Shown here: positions 7,169-7,483 of the stretch, one piece after another
Layout: every line of letters begins with the position of its first letter
Numbering within the stretch: the first letter of the stretch is position 1
NCBI GenBank assembly: GCA_030038595.1
Contig: JASHSW010000156.1
Coordinates: 1 to 7,483, forward strand
Direction: 5' to 3'
DNA from: Methylovirgula sp.
Lineage (GTDB): Bacteria > Pseudomonadota > Alphaproteobacteria > Rhizobiales > Beijerinckiaceae
Length of the DNA: 7,483 nucleotides
Program-made: the position numbers and the translations under genes
The notes under the pieces: generated by a model
Told to the model about the DNA's origin: nothing
The model's input: the letters and a program-made list of their open reading frames with translations, nothing else
Database searches by the model: none

Positions 7169-7483
7169 TTAGGCAGCGTCCACCAGAACGATTTCGGAGT
7201 CCTCGAGCGCTTTGACGCGCAGCGTCTTCTCGCCGTAAACCGCCGCCCCGTCCCGCGCGTTGAGCTTCACGTCGTTGACTTCGATGGCGCCCTTGGCCGG
7301 GACGAGATAGCCGTGGCGGCTCTCGCCGAGCGGGTAATCCGCGGTCTCGCCGGCTTTCAACGTTGCGCCGAGCACCCGGGCGTCGGCGCGGATCGGCAGC
7401 GCGTCCGGTTCGTTGGCAAAGCCGCTCGCCAGCGTCACGAACTTGCCGGAGCGGTCGCCTTTCGGGAAAGGCTTGGCGCCCCA
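7169..7483 (-). CDS. Pirin-family protein, C-terminal part (cut by window edge)
   Basis: The last 105 residues of a pirin/YhhW-type bicupin protein; the frame is open to the window end, so the N-terminal metal-binding cupin lies outside. The visible part starts [21 protein letters not shown] and matches the second cupin: the segment [23 protein letters not shown] corresponds to 'L--D-----L--G' of YhhW, followed by [48 protein letters not shown], the standard beta-barrel end. Some family members have quercetin 2,3-dioxygenase activity; others act in redox regulation. The first in-frame start codon in the window (GTG 7438) is internal, not the real start. An intrinsic terminator follows 3 bases after the stop, then wrbA. 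Confidence 0.85.
   Translation of the reverse strand, partial: WGAKPFPKGDRSGKFVTLASGFANEPDALPIRADARVLGATLKAGETADYPLGESRHGYLVPAKGAIEVNDVKLNARDGAAVYGEKTLRVKALEDSEIVLVDAA

Noticed and set aside
6057..7172. 371-residue plus-strand open frame across wrbA and the gap
   Set aside because: It runs antisense to wrbA and through the promoter region of the 139-aa gene, and shows no recognisable domain.

Overview
The window looks like chromosomal housekeeping and accessory DNA from an alphaproteobacterium, most likely order Rhizobiales (Hyphomicrobiales). The main evidence is a full-length CcrM-type GANTC adenine methyltransferase (DPPYNLQ motif first, FFGSGTTG later, a C-terminal domain ending in the NGWTFWH/APIDVLR block), the uniformly GC-rich codon use, and the order radical-SAM gene / rnhB / ccrM, which I recall from Rhizobiales genomes. 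A finer placement (for example Beijerinckiaceae) is a guess. I see no phage, transposon, CRISPR array, tRNA or rRNA.

Left part (1-3280, + strand): a PA0069-family radical SAM protein is followed by a 210-bp gap, rnhB (RNase HII), a 108-bp gap, and ccrM. The first gap is the most structured non-coding DNA here. Directly after the radical SAM stop lies a 90-nt segment that can fold into nested stems closing a three-way junction (1148-1237). It is followed by four GANTC sites in 113 bp (1240-1352), just ahead of the rnhB-ccrM pair. GANTC is the target of the methyltransferase encoded there, so this is a candidate feedback-control region.

Middle part (3297-4901, + strand): a 64-residue AtzG-like (DUF4089) protein and an AtzE-family amidase are tightly coupled and lie 16 bp after ccrM. 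AtzE and AtzG form a two-subunit amidohydrolase (1-carboxybiuret hydrolase) in the cyanuric acid pathway. No cyanuric acid hydrolase or allophanate hydrolase gene is present here, so the substrate is open.

Right part (4912-7483, - strand): all genes run leftward. From the right edge they are the C-terminal part of a pirin-family protein, a classical intrinsic terminator, wrbA (FMN quinone oxidoreductase), a 314-bp gap with several palindromes and a perfect TATAAT box, an unrecognised 139-residue protein, and a PAP2-family membrane phosphatase that converges on the amidase gene with only 10 bp between stop codons. Pirin and WrbA fit a quinone/oxidative-stress theme. The others share no evident pathway. 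The best candidates for something undescribed are the 1148-1237 fold, the GANTC cluster and the orphan AtzG-AtzE pair. None is a proven new system.
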